Shown piece after piece: positions 28,547-38,083 of a DNA stretch of 57,401 bases (positions are counted from its first letter, which is position 1; each line of letters starts with the position of its first letter). The translations under genes and the position numbers were made by a program. This DNA is from Gracilibacillus sp. YIM 98692 (GTDB taxonomy: Bacteria > Bacillota > Bacilli > Bacillales > Amphibacillaceae), in assembly GCF_010993965.1 (NCBI RefSeq), contig NZ_WIXM01000025.1, positions 1 to 57,401 of the forward strand, read 5' to 3'. The notes beneath the pieces are model-generated. The model did no database searches. It worked only from the letters and a program-made list of their open reading frames with translations, and had not been told where the DNA came from.

Positions 28547-29689
28547 TTATAGCAGGTTATATAAAAACGATAAGGATTGTTGTGTCATAGATCGATTATT
28601 TGTTCTTATTTCTTCTCTGCGTGGAATAGAAGGGAAATTTTCTTCTTTATCATCCCATCTCTTGGGTAAAGCATCGTTTGTTTGCTTTTCCCATTTTTTT
28701 AACCACGTTTCAGGTAAAGGACCCTGAAAAGGTTGCCCATCTTTCATCACTTTCCATAATTGTGACCATGCTCTAGGTACTACTTTCCATATATTATATC
28801 CCCCACCGCCCGTAGCTACCCATTTTCCATCACAATAGTGATCTGCTAATTTTTTTATCAATACAGGTATTTGTTCATAAATTTTCATTGTACTATGTAA
28901 ATGTGTAAGAGGATCCAAGATATGAGCATCAACACCATGCTGGCTAATGATGATATCCGGTTCAAAGTACTCCGCTATTAATGTTAACGATTCTGTGAAT
29001 ACTTCTAAAAAAGACTCATCTTCTGTATAGGCATCCAATGGGAAATTAAAGCTGTATCCATATCCAGCTTTTTTTCCTCTCTCATCGACTTTTCCTGTAC
29101 CTGGGTATAAATATCTCCCTGTCTCATGAAAAGATACGGTACACACATTGGGATCATCGTAAAAGCAATGTTGGACGCCATCTCCATGATGCGCATCTGT
29201 ATCAATGTACAAAATTTTATAAGGGTAATTTTTTCTGATTTGTTTAATAGCAACAGCTAAATCATTAAATATACAAAATCCAGCTGCATATCCAGGAAAA
29301 CTATGGTGCAGTCCTCCTCCAAGGTTGATAGCTCGTTTTTTCTTTCCAGAGGCAACTAAGTCACAAGCATGAATGGTCCCCGCTGAAATGGCTTTGGAAG
29401 CATGATACATGTTAGAAAAGACAGGTGTATCGATACTTCCTATCCCGAAATTTTTTATATCAGGTATAGCTTTTTTGACTGCAGTTAAATATTCTTTTGT
29501 ATGAATAGATGCTAATATGTCATCTGTTATAGGTTTAGGAGCAATTATTTCACCTTTACCTAGAGATTGCATCAATTCTAACAAATCTTTAGTAAGTACT
29601 AACCTTTTTTGATTAAATGGGTGTTGTGGGTGAAAAGCATAATCTAGAAAATCATCTGAATATATGAAAGCATTTACATTGTTTGGCAT
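28547..29689 (-). CDS. acuC: Acetoin utilization protein AcuC, histone-deacetylase family
   Basis: About 380 residues of the zinc-dependent deacetylase family. Active-site motifs include NLGGGLHHSFPGYAAGFC, the zinc-binding YIDTDAHHGDGVQ and SQHGVDAH, and ATGGGGYN. In B. subtilis AcuC removes the acetyl group that AcuA places on acetyl-CoA synthetase, reactivating it. AGGAGG is best spaced for the second of two adjacent ATG codons (29689). It follows acuA by 20 bases on the same transcript. Confidence 0.94.
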   Translation of the reverse strand: MPNNVNAFIYSDDFLDYAFHPQHPFNQKRLVLTKDLLELMQSLGKGEIIAPKPITDDILASIHTKEYLTAVKKAIPDIKNFGIGSIDTPVFSNMYHASKAISAGTIHACDLVASGKKKRAINLGGGLHHSFPGYAAGFCIFNDLAVAIKQIRKNYPYKILYIDTDAHHGDGVQHCFYDDPNVCTVSFHETGRYLYPGTGKVDERGKKAGYGYSFNFPLDAYTEDESFLEVFTESLTLIAEYFEPDIIISQHGVDAHILDPLTHLHSTMKIYEQIPVLIKKLADHYCDGKWVATGGGGYNIWKVVPRAWSQLWKVMKDGQPFQGPLPETWLKKWEKQTNDALPKRWDDKEENFPSIPRREEIRTNNRSMTQQSLSFLYNLL

Positions 29690-29710
29690 CATGATCCTCC
29701 TAAAACTTCT

Positions 29711-30328
29711 TTATAAAAATCGAATTTGATCAAACAAAGAAATATCTTCCTTGCTGACATATTTCCCTATTCGCATCATTAAGCAATTGGCAGGATGAGC
29801 CATGATTTCTGGATCGTTAGTTGGTGCTGGCTTTAGTCCTCCTGCATTCATCATTCTTTCCATTAGTTTGCGATAATCCCAGATACTTAGTTTGGAATGA
29901 TGTATGTCCCAATGCCAATAATATTCCGTAGAGATGACGATATAGTGTTCCACGTTTGGGTCAGACATCGCTAATTGAATTAAACGACTGCCGATACCAG
30001 CTCCACGATAATCAGGTGCTATTTCTATCGCACCTAATTCTAAAAGGTTATCTTTCCTATATGTTGACCAGCGTTCAATTGGATCTGGGAATAGAAAAAT
30101 AACATACCCTATGATTGTGTCCTCATCTAATGCTATGATGATTCTGGATTCAGCGTCTGTTGCAATATCTATTAGTGCTTCTAATTGTTTTAACGGTGGG
30201 CGAAATGCATCTAAATCATGATGTATTTTGTATTCATGAAGTTCTTTGGCGTGGACAGGTCCCTGGATGAGAAGCTTTTTGTTTTGAAATAGATGCTGTT
30301 TCTCTAAATAGGTTTTATGATGTATCAA
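29711..30328 (-). CDS. acuA: Acetyltransferase AcuA
   Basis: About 205 residues of the GNAT fold with the acetyl-CoA-binding segment PDYRGAGIGSRLI and the conserved AcuA block TEYYWHWDIHHSKLSIWDYRKLME. It acetylates and inactivates acetyl-CoA synthetase. Aligning the N terminus IHHKTYLEKQ with B. subtilis AcuA, and the position of GAAAGGTGG, favours a TTG start at 30328; GTG 30340 is the longest option. acuB, which lies between acuA and acuC in B. subtilis, is missing here, and no acsA follows. Confidence 0.9.
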   Translation of the reverse strand: MIHHKTYLEKQHLFQNKKLLIQGPVHAKELHEYKIHHDLDAFRPPLKQLEALIDIATDAESRIIIALDEDTIIGYVIFLFPDPIERWSTYRKDNLLELGAIEIAPDYRGAGIGSRLIQLAMSDPNVEHYIVISTEYYWHWDIHHSKLSIWDYRKLMERMMNAGGLKPAPTNDPEIMAHPANCLMMRIGKYVSKEDISLFDQIRFL

Positions 30329-30415
30329 AAACAAGGCCACCTTTCACGAAAGATGTTACTTCCAAGTATATCGAAGAATGCTGATTTTGAAAATCTATAG
30401 CATGGTAAAAAAGAT

Positions 30416-30522
30416 GGAGCTGTCCCAAAAGTAAGTTTACTGTACACACAATTATAATAACTTCCTTTTCCTTGGTGTATGTTAGCAAACTAAACTTATG
30501 AGATAGCTCCTACTTTTTTTAC
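30416..30522 (-). terminator. Imperfect palindrome downstream of the PBP gene
   Basis: GAGCTGTCCCAAAAGTAAGTTTACTG and the opposed CTAAACTTATGAGATAGCTCC form long, interrupted arms around an AT-rich centre, with T-runs at both outer ends. It probably terminates the PBP and acuA-side transcripts. The length suggests an old mobile palindrome rather than a plain terminator. Confidence 0.5.
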
Positions 30523-30528
30523 TCTTAA

Positions 30529-33500
30529 CTATTCATTTTCTGTATTCTCTTCATCGTTTGATTGTGTCTCGGTATTATCGTCATTAGAGTTACTATTTTG
30601 ATCTTGGTCACTATTTGTGTTTTCTTCCGAATTATCTTCTGATGATGAATCTTCGGAGTTATTACTATTGTTATTTTCATTTTCATCTGCCTGTTCTTCT
30701 TGTTGGTCATCCTCCTGATTTTCTTGTTCCTTCTCAGGTTCTTCAGGTTCAGAGAAATCTCCCATAATTACTTCTGTGGAAGCTTTGGATTCTTGCCCAA
30801 AATAATCTACAGCGCGGACATGATAAACAGCTTCTCTGCTTGGTAACGTGTAGCTTAAATCAGTGGTGCTTCCGATACGTTGAAAATTATCATCGTCTGG
30901 ATGACTAGAACGATATATTCGATATCCAACTACGTCTTGACTAGAAGAAGCATCCCAAGATAAATTTTGTTCGTTTAACGATACCGAAGTAGGCATAAGT
31001 GGATCTTCACCATCATTATTGATTTCATCTGTTTCAGGGAATTGGATATCACCCCATACTCCCGAATCAGATGGAATGAGTTGTTCAATATCAGAGAGTT
31101 TGTCATATCCCATATCTTCTAACCAGTCTGGGTTAAAGGCGACTCCATCTCCTTCAGTAAATTCCTTTGGTGTATCAGTACCAGCAATCACTGCTTTGTC
31201 ACCAACCATCACGTACGTTTCTTCTACTAAACTGTCATCACGTTTAGTTGGTACGTAATTCGCATTGTAAATATCAGTTTGAACTAATCCTAACTCACTG
31301 CATAAGTCTGATGGTAACATACCAGATGTGGTACAATACGTTCTAGACACTATTCCACCAGGACGTTCAAATGATTGAGATGGAGCCATTAATTCTGGTC
31401 TAATTTCTGTAGCGGCATTGACTAGCTGAGCCCAAAATACATTGTTTCTGGCACTATAACCGCTATCTAATTGTTGATTGTAGTCATAACCCATCCAGCT
31501 TCCTAAAGTAACATTAGGGTTAGTCGCAACAAACCAAGTATCACGAAAGTCGTTAGATGTTCCAGTTTTACCAGCCCAGTCTACGCTTTTATTATTCAAA
31601 TTAGCTCTTGCGGCTGTCCCAGTACCTCTAGTTAATACATCTCTCATCATATCGATCATGAGATAGTTAGTTTGTGGACTGAAAACATCCTCTGTTGTTT
31701 CACTTTGATGTTCGTAAATCACTTCTCCATCATTTGTTTCAATTTTCTCAATCATATACCCATTAACAAAGTCACCGCCGTTGCCAAAAGTCGCATAAGC
31801 ATTTGTATTTTCCTCAACGGTTACTCCTCTATAAGAGCTTCCTAATGCTAAGGATAAGTTGGCATAGTCATTGTGTGCTGGGTCATCAGATAAATGATCA
31901 AATCCCATTTTATCTAGAAATTGTTGTGCCGGGTTTTGACCGAGTATATCCTTATATACTTGCAACGCTGATACGTTGTGTGATTTATATAAAGCCTCTC
32001 GAGCCGATACTAGTCCATAATATCTCCCTGTATAATTAGTTGGCGGTCGATTATATCCATAGGAAGAAAAATCTTCCTCTACGTCAGCAATCACAGATCC
32101 AGGTTGCACTTGCCCGAGTTCCATTGCAGGTGCATATACGGCTAATGGTTTCATTGTACTACCATTATGTCTCGGAACAGATGTAGCGTGATTTTGTTGC
32201 GAGGTATTATAATCTCTTCCCGCGACAAAACTAATAATCTTCCCCGTAGAATTTTCTAGTAAAACACTTCCCGCTTGGACGGGTACTACCAATGGTTCTA
32301 ACTCACCGGTTTCTGGGTTTTCTACTCGAATGACTTCTCCCGTTCTTTCATTTCTTGCTACTTTGTCTCTTCCGTAGTTGCTATATTCTTTAGCAATCTT
32401 TTGGAAAGCATCGTAGACTTCCTTATCAATGGTAGAATGAATTCTATATCCATTACTTTCTAAAGCGCGATTAGCAAGAATGTGATATTCTTCTTCTAGA
32501 ATATCACTATTGTTTAAATCTTCTTCTGTATATCCATCTTGCTCAGCTAATACATTGACTAAGATATCCGTCGCACGGTCTTTCAATTCATTCATAAGAA
32601 ACGGGTATTCCTCTAAAACAGATGGTTCTCTAGGCTTAAAGTCTGATACAATGTCATAGTCAAGGGCTTCTTGATATTCATTGTCGGTAATATAACTTTC
32701 CTCATGCATTCTTGCTAAGACGGATTTCATTCGGTTTAATCCAGGTTGTAAGCCTTCTTCGCTCTTTAGCCCCCCTCCATTATTGAATGGGGTATAGTAT
32801 GAAGGGCTTTGAGGTAAACCAGCAATAAAGGCAGCTTGAGCTATGTTTAATTCATTTGCTTTTAAACCAAAAATACCTTCTGCTGCTGTTTGGATACCAG
32901 CGATATTCTGACCAGATGAGTTTCGGCCAAATGGGACGATATTTAAATACGCCTCTAAAATTTCATCTTTATCAAAGTACCTCTCTAATCGTAAGGCTAG
33001 GAGCATTTCTTTTGCTTTACGCTCAAAAGATACTTCATTCGTTAAAATTTGATTTTTTATTAATTGCTGTGTTAATGTACTACCACCAGTTTTGTTGGCA
33101 GCGTTGGTGACCTCTTGAAATACTGCCCGAAAAATGGCTTTTGGTACAATACCATTATGTGTTTCAAAATATTCGTCTTCTGTCGCAATCACGGCATTTC
33201 TTACATTTTCTCCGACTTGGGTTAATCCAATTTCATCTCTTAGCAGGTCTGTACTAATTTCGGCAAGAAATTGATCGTTCGCAAAATACATTTCTGATGT
33301 TTCTTCATAGCTGTAAATAGCACTAGCCATTTCTTCTTCTGATTGAACACTTTCATCGTCGACTAGTGATGCAAAATAACCGGCACCAAGTCCTCCTAAG
33401 AAAAAAGCACCAACGATGGCTATCGTTATAAAAAATAATACGATATTCCAAATAATGTGATAACCAATTCTAGTAGATGTTTGAATCGTTTGCTTCTGCC

Positions 33501-33552
33501 AAATATTTTTTATGTTATTCCACGATTTTAGTAAAAAGTCCTTTATCTCCAT
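30529..33552 (-). CDS. Class A penicillin-binding protein (PBP1A family)
   Basis: About 1007 residues: a cytoplasmic start and one membrane helix (IVLFFITIAIVGAFFLGGLG), a GT51 glycosyltransferase domain (VIATEDEYFETHNGIV, GGSTLTQQLIKN), a transpeptidase domain with GSTMKPLAVY, YKSHNVSAL and AGKTGTSND, a fibronectin III domain (LSWDASSSQDVVGYRIYR) and a roughly 80-residue tail of Glu, Asp, Asn, Gln and Ser. It polymerises and cross-links peptidoglycan. The acidic tail may be an adaptation to salt. AGGAGG selects the start at 33552 (MEIKDFLL). Confidence 0.93.
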   Translation of the reverse strand: MEIKDFLLKSWNNIKNIWQKQTIQTSTRIGYHIIWNIVLFFITIAIVGAFFLGGLGAGYFASLVDDESVQSEEEMASAIYSYEETSEMYFANDQFLAEISTDLLRDEIGLTQVGENVRNAVIATEDEYFETHNGIVPKAIFRAVFQEVTNAANKTGGSTLTQQLIKNQILTNEVSFERKAKEMLLALRLERYFDKDEILEAYLNIVPFGRNSSGQNIAGIQTAAEGIFGLKANELNIAQAAFIAGLPQSPSYYTPFNNGGGLKSEEGLQPGLNRMKSVLARMHEESYITDNEYQEALDYDIVSDFKPREPSVLEEYPFLMNELKDRATDILVNVLAEQDGYTEEDLNNSDILEEEYHILANRALESNGYRIHSTIDKEVYDAFQKIAKEYSNYGRDKVARNERTGEVIRVENPETGELEPLVVPVQAGSVLLENSTGKIISFVAGRDYNTSQQNHATSVPRHNGSTMKPLAVYAPAMELGQVQPGSVIADVEEDFSSYGYNRPPTNYTGRYYGLVSAREALYKSHNVSALQVYKDILGQNPAQQFLDKMGFDHLSDDPAHNDYANLSLALGSSYRGVTVEENTNAYATFGNGGDFVNGYMIEKIETNDGEVIYEHQSETTEDVFSPQTNYLMIDMMRDVLTRGTGTAARANLNNKSVDWAGKTGTSNDFRDTWFVATNPNVTLGSWMGYDYNQQLDSGYSARNNVFWAQLVNAATEIRPELMAPSQSFERPGGIVSRTYCTTSGMLPSDLCSELGLVQTDIYNANYVPTKRDDSLVEETYVMVGDKAVIAGTDTPKEFTEGDGVAFNPDWLEDMGYDKLSDIEQLIPSDSGVWGDIQFPETDEINNDGEDPLMPTSVSLNEQNLSWDASSSQDVVGYRIYRSSHPDDDNFQRIGSTTDLSYTLPSREAVYHVRAVDYFGQESKASTEVIMGDFSEPEEPEKEQENQEDDQQEEQADENENNNSNNSEDSSSEDNSEENTNSDQDQNSNSNDDNTETQSNDEENTENE

Positions 33553-33689
33553 TGTTAAAACCTCCTGTTTCTCCAATCCATATTATAGCATAATCGTCAA
33601 CTTAAATTGATATTATTGAATGAAATTTACATTGCATTTTATATTAATTTATGCTAAAACTAAAATAACAATAAAAGATACAAGAGCGT

Positions 33690-33906
33690 TGAAAGATTGC
33701 AGTAATTTCTTGATTCCCTATTTTTAGAGAGCTGGCGGTTGGTGAGAGCTAGTATATAATCAAGAGATGAATTACGATCAGGAGCTTCTTCATGAAAATG
33801 AAGACGGTGTGGTCTACATCGTTATTTCCTTAAGTGGCAATGATGAATTGCAACAAGGGTGGTACCACGAGCAACTCGTCCCTTTTCTAGGGAGGAGTTT
33901 TTTTTA
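33690..33906 (+). promoter_or_regulatory. T-box riboswitch (tyrosine) of tyrS
   Basis: The leader contains the stem I block AGAGAGCTGGCGGTTGGTGAGA, a specifier TAC (tyrosine) at 33773-33775 in the context GATGAATTACGATC, the T-box sequence AAGGGTGGTACCACG at 33855-33869, and a terminator ACTCGTCCC/GGGAGGAGT with eight T bases (33874-33906). Uncharged tRNA-Tyr should favour the antiterminator and allow tyrS expression. Confidence 0.93.
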
Positions 33907-33996
33907 TACTATCAGAAAGTATAAAAATTTATTGTTGATAGTATAAGAAAACTAAGGCTTTCGCCAGTAATTGGCGATAAGCCAAGTTTTTCTTTA
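33906..33996 (+). repeat. Short palindromic repeat family B, copy 2, inside the tyrS leader
   Basis: Homologous to 26357-26455: TATACTATCAGAAAGTATAA, arm TTGATAGTATAAG, AAAACTAAGGCTTTCGCC, a hairpin around GGCGATAAGCC, and the end AAGTTTTTCTTTA. It directly follows the T-box terminator and lies 40 bases ahead of the tyrS start, so it must be part of the tyrS mRNA leader. Confidence 0.82.
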
Positions 33997-34036
33997 TGTT
34001 TCTATTAACTAAAACAAAAGAGGAGTGTGAATATAA

Positions 34037-35311
34037 ATGCACATTTTAGATGAGTTACAAAAACGTGATCTGATTCAACAAACCACTGATGATGAAGGGT
34101 TAAGAAAGCATTTGGAGGAAAATGTTGTTACTCTATATTGTGGATTTGATCCAACAGCGGACAGCTTACATATCGGTCATTTATTGCCGATTCTTATGTT
34201 AAAGAGATTTCAAAAAGCAGGCCACCGTCCAATTGCTTTAATTGGCGGCGGGACAGGTATGATTGGTGACCCAAGTGGAAGATCAACCGAAAGATCTTTA
34301 AATAGTGCAGAGGTTGTAAAAGGGTATAGTGATAGTATTGCCCAACAACTAGCGAAAATTATCGAGTTTGATAAAGGAGAAAACAGTGCTGTAGCAAGGA
34401 ATAACCATGAATGGTTATCTTCTATCACTTTAATTGAGTTTTTAAGAGATATTGGAAAACATTTCAGCGTGAATTACATGCTTGCAAAAGATTCCGTAGA
34501 GTCAAGGTTAGAAAATGGGATTTCATTTACGGAATTTAGTTATATGATTATGCAGTCGATTGACTTTGAAAAGCTTTATAAAGAGGAAAACTGTACGTTA
34601 CAAATTGGTGGAAGTGATCAATGGGGAAATATAACGGCTGGTAAGGAATATATTCGCAGAAGGAATTCTCAAGAAAATGGGGAAGAAGCAGAGGTATTCG
34701 GCTTAACGGTACCACTGATCACTAAAAGTGATGGTACGAAATTTGGAAAAACTGCAGGTGGTGCAGTATGGCTTGACCCTGAAAAAACAACTCCTTATGA
34801 ATTTTATCAGTTCTGGATTAATACAGATGACCGTGATGTCATTCGATTTATGAAGTATTTCACTTTCTTGGATTTAGGAGAAATTGAAGAATTAGAAAAA
34901 GAATTAGAAACTGCTCCAGAAAAACGTATCCCTCATAAACGGTTAGCGGAAGAGATGACGAAATTGATTCATGGAGAAGAAGCTTTACAGCAAGCTCAAA
35001 AAATAACAGAAGCTTTATTTAGTGGAGAATTAAACAGTTTAAATGCAGATGAAATTGAGCAAGGTTTTAAAGATGTACCGTCTGTCACCATTGAAGATAA
35101 AGAATTAAGTTTAGTCGACTTGTTGGTAAATGCTAAGATATCTTCTTCGAAACGACAAGCTCGAGAGGATATTAAGAACGGTGCGATTTATATTAATGGT
35201 GAACGAAATCAAGAATTGACTTACCAAATGTCTGAAGCAGATCGTATCGAAGATCGCTTTACTATCATTAGAAGAGGAAAGAAAAAATATTTCCTTATTC
35301 GCTATCAGTAA
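34037..35311 (+). CDS. tyrS: Tyrosyl-tRNA synthetase
   Basis: A 424-residue class I synthetase: HIGH at residues 45-48, the tyrosine-binding block YMIMQSIDFEKLY and QIGGSDQWGNITAG, the KMSKS counterpart TKFGKTAGGAVWL, and a C-terminal S4 RNA-binding domain. It charges tRNA-Tyr. AGAGGAGTG precedes the ATG. Expression is controlled by the T-box upstream; no separate terminator is obvious downstream except the palindrome at 35357-35405. Confidence 0.96.
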   Translation: MHILDELQKRDLIQQTTDDEGLRKHLEENVVTLYCGFDPTADSLHIGHLLPILMLKRFQKAGHRPIALIGGGTGMIGDPSGRSTERSLNSAEVVKGYSDSIAQQLAKIIEFDKGENSAVARNNHEWLSSITLIEFLRDIGKHFSVNYMLAKDSVESRLENGISFTEFSYMIMQSIDFEKLYKEENCTLQIGGSDQWGNITAGKEYIRRRNSQENGEEAEVFGLTVPLITKSDGTKFGKTAGGAVWLDPEKTTPYEFYQFWINTDDRDVIRFMKYFTFLDLGEIEELEKELETAPEKRIPHKRLAEEMTKLIHGEEALQQAQKITEALFSGELNSLNADEIEQGFKDVPSVTIEDKELSLVDLLVNAKISSSKRQAREDIKNGAIYINGERNQELTYQMSEADRIEDRFTIIRRGKKKYFLIRYQ

Positions 35312-35356
35312 TTTGGTTAGAAGTATCTGTCCCTAAAAATCAGCTCACTGTACACG

Positions 35357-35405
35357 CAACTGGAATATACTCGCTTTCCCGCACGAGTCTCGTATATTCC
35401 AGTTG
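35357..35405. repeat. Palindrome between tyrS and cydS
   Basis: CAACTGGAATATAC at 35357-35370 is perfectly complementary to GTATATTCCAGTTG at 35392-35405. The loop TCGCTTTCCCGCACGAGTCT is a reduced version of the CTTTCCGCGGG...GAGTC core seen at 28138-28262. It may end both convergent transcripts. Confidence 0.65.
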
Positions 35406-35464
35406 CTGACACTGAGTACATTTGTAAACTTACCAAATAAAACACTCCTTTTGCTTTGTATTCC

Positions 35465-35563
35465 TTATCGAAACAAGTCATCTTTCCAAACGAGCCAAAA
35501 AGTAAATATAATGGATAATACAAGGGTAATAACAGGTGCATAAAAGTAAATAAAGGCATCCAT
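35465..35563 (-). CDS. cydS: CydS, small subunit of bd-type oxidase
   Basis: A 32-residue protein, MDAFIYFYAPVITLVLSI followed by IFTFWLVWKDDLFR: one transmembrane helix with a short basic/acidic end. The size, sequence type and position directly after the CydB-like gene match CydS, the single-helix subunit found in the Geobacillus bd oxidase. A strong AAGGAGG precedes the ATG, nine bases away. Confidence 0.85.
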   Translation of the reverse strand: MDAFIYFYAPVITLVLSIIFTFWLVWKDDLFR

Positions 35564-35576
35564 CTTGCTTTCCTCC

Positions 35577-36593
35577 TTATTTTAATTTTCCCTGTACATA
35601 GTCTTTATTAAATAAGAACAAACGAAGTAACAGGTATAATGATGGGAGTAATAAACAAATCCCTGCTGTAAATGCTACAATAAGTGCTACAGCCATTCCT
35701 TGACTTGTTAAACTTTCTGTTATCGTTAAATAAGGGTATAACAAATAAGGATAATGGGAAAAGCCATATGCAAAAAAAGCAATGAAAAACTGCATAACTA
35801 AAGCAAGAAAGGCAAACCCATAATTTTTCCTGCTCCATAGTAAGTATACAGTACAGATGAAAAATAGAGCTGATAATCCGAACATCCACCATAGATTTAA
35901 TATATTTTGAAAATGTAATGGATTATGAGTACGGAGTTCAACGATAATACCTGTGGCAGTCACAATGGCAGGTACAGACCAAATTAAAGCATAACGTCGC
36001 ATTAACTCCGTTGCTCTTGAATCATTTGCTTTATGCGCATACCATGTCAGGAAGACAGCTGATATATATAGGACAGATGTTAAACTTAGAATAACAATGC
36101 TCCATGTCAGAGGAGAGGTAAATAAAGCCCAATAATCTAATGATAAGCTATTACCCTGTTCATAGATAAAACCACCTTCCGAGATAGTTAAAACAGTAGA
36201 TAAGGAAGCAGGTATTAGCAAACCAGAAATTCCATATAAATAAGTCCACATATTTTTATCTAATTTCCCATATGTCGTAAAGGCATAGTATGATCCCCGA
36301 ATCGCAAGTAAAACAATCGAAATGTGAATAGGTACAAGTAGTACCGTTCCATAATAATAAGCGGTCTTAGGAAAGAAGCCAACCATTCCAACAAAGAAGA
36401 AAACGAGAAAGACATTCGTTACCTCCCAAACAGGCGACAAATACCTTTTAATAATTCTGCTTATAATATGATTTTTTCTTACAAAAACACTGTATGCATT
36501 GAAAAATCCTGCTCCAAAATCAATCGAAGCAATGATCACATAACCAAAAAGAAAGAACCAGAGAACAGATATTCCAATGAGTTCATAGGGCAT
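35577..36593 (-). CDS. bd-type quinol oxidase subunit II (CydB/YthB-like)
   Basis: A 338-residue membrane protein with about eight or nine helices, of the CydB family (N-terminal WFFLFGYVIIASIDFGAGFF, corresponding to the EGFDFG region of classical CydB). Its length and divergence match YthB/CbdB of the cyanide-tolerant Bacillus-type oxidases. It supports the folded core and binds no haem itself. Its ATG overlaps the stop of the CydA-like gene by one base, so the two are translationally coupled. Confidence 0.9.
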   Translation of the reverse strand: MPYELIGISVLWFFLFGYVIIASIDFGAGFFNAYSVFVRKNHIISRIIKRYLSPVWEVTNVFLVFFFVGMVGFFPKTAYYYGTVLLVPIHISIVLLAIRGSYYAFTTYGKLDKNMWTYLYGISGLLIPASLSTVLTISEGGFIYEQGNSLSLDYWALFTSPLTWSIVILSLTSVLYISAVFLTWYAHKANDSRATELMRRYALIWSVPAIVTATGIIVELRTHNPLHFQNILNLWWMFGLSALFFICTVYLLWSRKNYGFAFLALVMQFFIAFFAYGFSHYPYLLYPYLTITESLTSQGMAVALIVAFTAGICLLLPSLYLLLRLFLFNKDYVQGKLK

Positions 36594-37936
36594 TAGTAGA
36601 TACTCCCTTCTGTTTGACGTTCTTTTAATTCCCGTTCAATAGGATTATTTTTAAACATTCTTGTGAGTACAATAATGCTGGCAACTCCTAGGATGATATA
36701 TAACCCTACGAATAAATAAAGCATCAAGTCTACTTGATTACTGGTAGTAGCAGCATCTTCTGTTCTTAGAATCCCACGTAGAACCCACGGTTGTCTCCCG
36801 ACCTCTGCTAACCACCAACCGGCTTCAATCGCAATCATCGACAGAGGGCCTGTAGCCGCGATAAGCCATAAAAACTTACGGTTGAACACAAATTTTCTCC
36901 TTAACCAAGCACCTATGAGGAAAATAAGCCCGATGAGAGTGACGCCCATTCCGATCATCACCATGATATTAAACATATAATGAATATAAAGAGGGGGTGT
37001 TTCATCATCTGGAATTTGATCTAAACCTATAACTTCCGCATTGGGATAGCCATGTGCGAGAATACTTAGTGCGTATGGAAGTTCTAGAGAGTATTTAATT
37101 TCCTCTTCATCCGTAAGTATTCCAAATAAAGTTAAAGGGGCATTTTCTTCTGTTTCAAAATGCCATTCCATTGCTGCTAATTTTTCAGGTTGGTATTCGG
37201 CTAGAAATTTGCCTGAAAAATCTCCGATAATGGCAGCGGCAATAGAAAAAATCAGTCCAACTTTTATGGTTAAATACAATGCTTTTTTGTGATAAACATG
37301 ATTAGAACCTTGTAATATTCGGAATGCACCAATGGAGGCCAACACAAATGCCGATGTCATATAAGCTGTAACGACAACATGGGTTACTTTTGTTGGCATA
37401 GATGGATTAAACATTGCTTTTAATGGTTCTACATTCATCAATTGTCCATTAATCAGGTCAAAACCTTGAGGTGTATTCATGAAAGAGTTCATCATTGTAA
37501 TAAAGACAGCCGAAAAAGATGCTCCAATCGCTACAGGTACTAGTAATAACATGTGCTTTCTTTGGTCTTCAAAACGGTCCCAAGTATATAAATAAATCCC
37601 TAAAAATATTGCTTCAAAGAAAAAGGCGAAAGTTTCCATAAACATTGGCAAGGCAATAGAGTTACCAGCAAGCTCCATGAATGTAGGCCAAAGCAAATTT
37701 AATTGTAAACCGATCGCAGTTCCCGTTACAACCCCTACAGCTACGGTAATCACATATCCTCTTGTCCATCGTCTTGCCAGTAAAATATAGTGCTCGTCTT
37801 GTTTTTTTATTCCCATCCATTGAGCAAGCAAAATGAGTAAAGGTATACCAACTCCAATAGTTGCGTATATAATGTGAAAGGATAACGTCAATTCTGTTAA
37901 TAACCGGCTATAAAACACAGACTGCTCTGTATCCAT
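36593..37936 (-). CDS. bd-type quinol oxidase subunit I (CydA/YthA-like)
   Basis: A 447-residue haem-binding subunit. The N terminus SRLLTELTLSFHIIYATIGVG carries a likely haem histidine, the GRQPWVLRGILRTEDA motif near the C terminus is diagnostic for CydA, and the Q loop between helices 5 and 6 is short, as in Bacillus YthA-type enzymes. It oxidises quinol and reduces oxygen to water in the membrane. AAGGAGACAT precedes the ATG. With CydB and CydS it forms one operon. Confidence 0.93.
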   Translation of the reverse strand: MDTEQSVFYSRLLTELTLSFHIIYATIGVGIPLLILLAQWMGIKKQDEHYILLARRWTRGYVITVAVGVVTGTAIGLQLNLLWPTFMELAGNSIALPMFMETFAFFFEAIFLGIYLYTWDRFEDQRKHMLLLVPVAIGASFSAVFITMMNSFMNTPQGFDLINGQLMNVEPLKAMFNPSMPTKVTHVVVTAYMTSAFVLASIGAFRILQGSNHVYHKKALYLTIKVGLIFSIAAAIIGDFSGKFLAEYQPEKLAAMEWHFETEENAPLTLFGILTDEEEIKYSLELPYALSILAHGYPNAEVIGLDQIPDDETPPLYIHYMFNIMVMIGMGVTLIGLIFLIGAWLRRKFVFNRKFLWLIAATGPLSMIAIEAGWWLAEVGRQPWVLRGILRTEDAATTSNQVDLMLYLFVGLYIILGVASIIVLTRMFKNNPIERELKERQTEGSIY

Positions 37937-37963
37937 ATGTATGTCTCCTTTTTTTCTGTATCA

Positions 37964-38083
37964 GAATTTATATCGTGTTACAAATGAAGAGAATCCGACG
38001 TAGATTCCACGAATAGGAAGATAGATAAGGTCAACTACGTCTCTAACTTCGCCAAAGACTCGTTGGTCGACAAGTTTTCTTTA
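37964..38083 (+). repeat. Short palindromic repeat family A, copy 3
   Basis: Starts TTTATATCGTGTTACAAATG, contains GACGTAGATTCCACGA and GATAGATAAGG, then ACTACGTCTCTAACTTCGCC and the end AGTTTTCTTTAC. It is homologous to 9945-10068 (inverted) and 15105-15234. It separates the cydA-like gene from the small upstream reading frame and contains that frame's stop codon. Confidence 0.82.

Noticed and set aside
35317-35559. 80-residue minus-strand open frame next to tyrS
   Set aside because: It overlaps cydS in another frame and a palindrome; no ribosome site. The cydS frame explains the region better.
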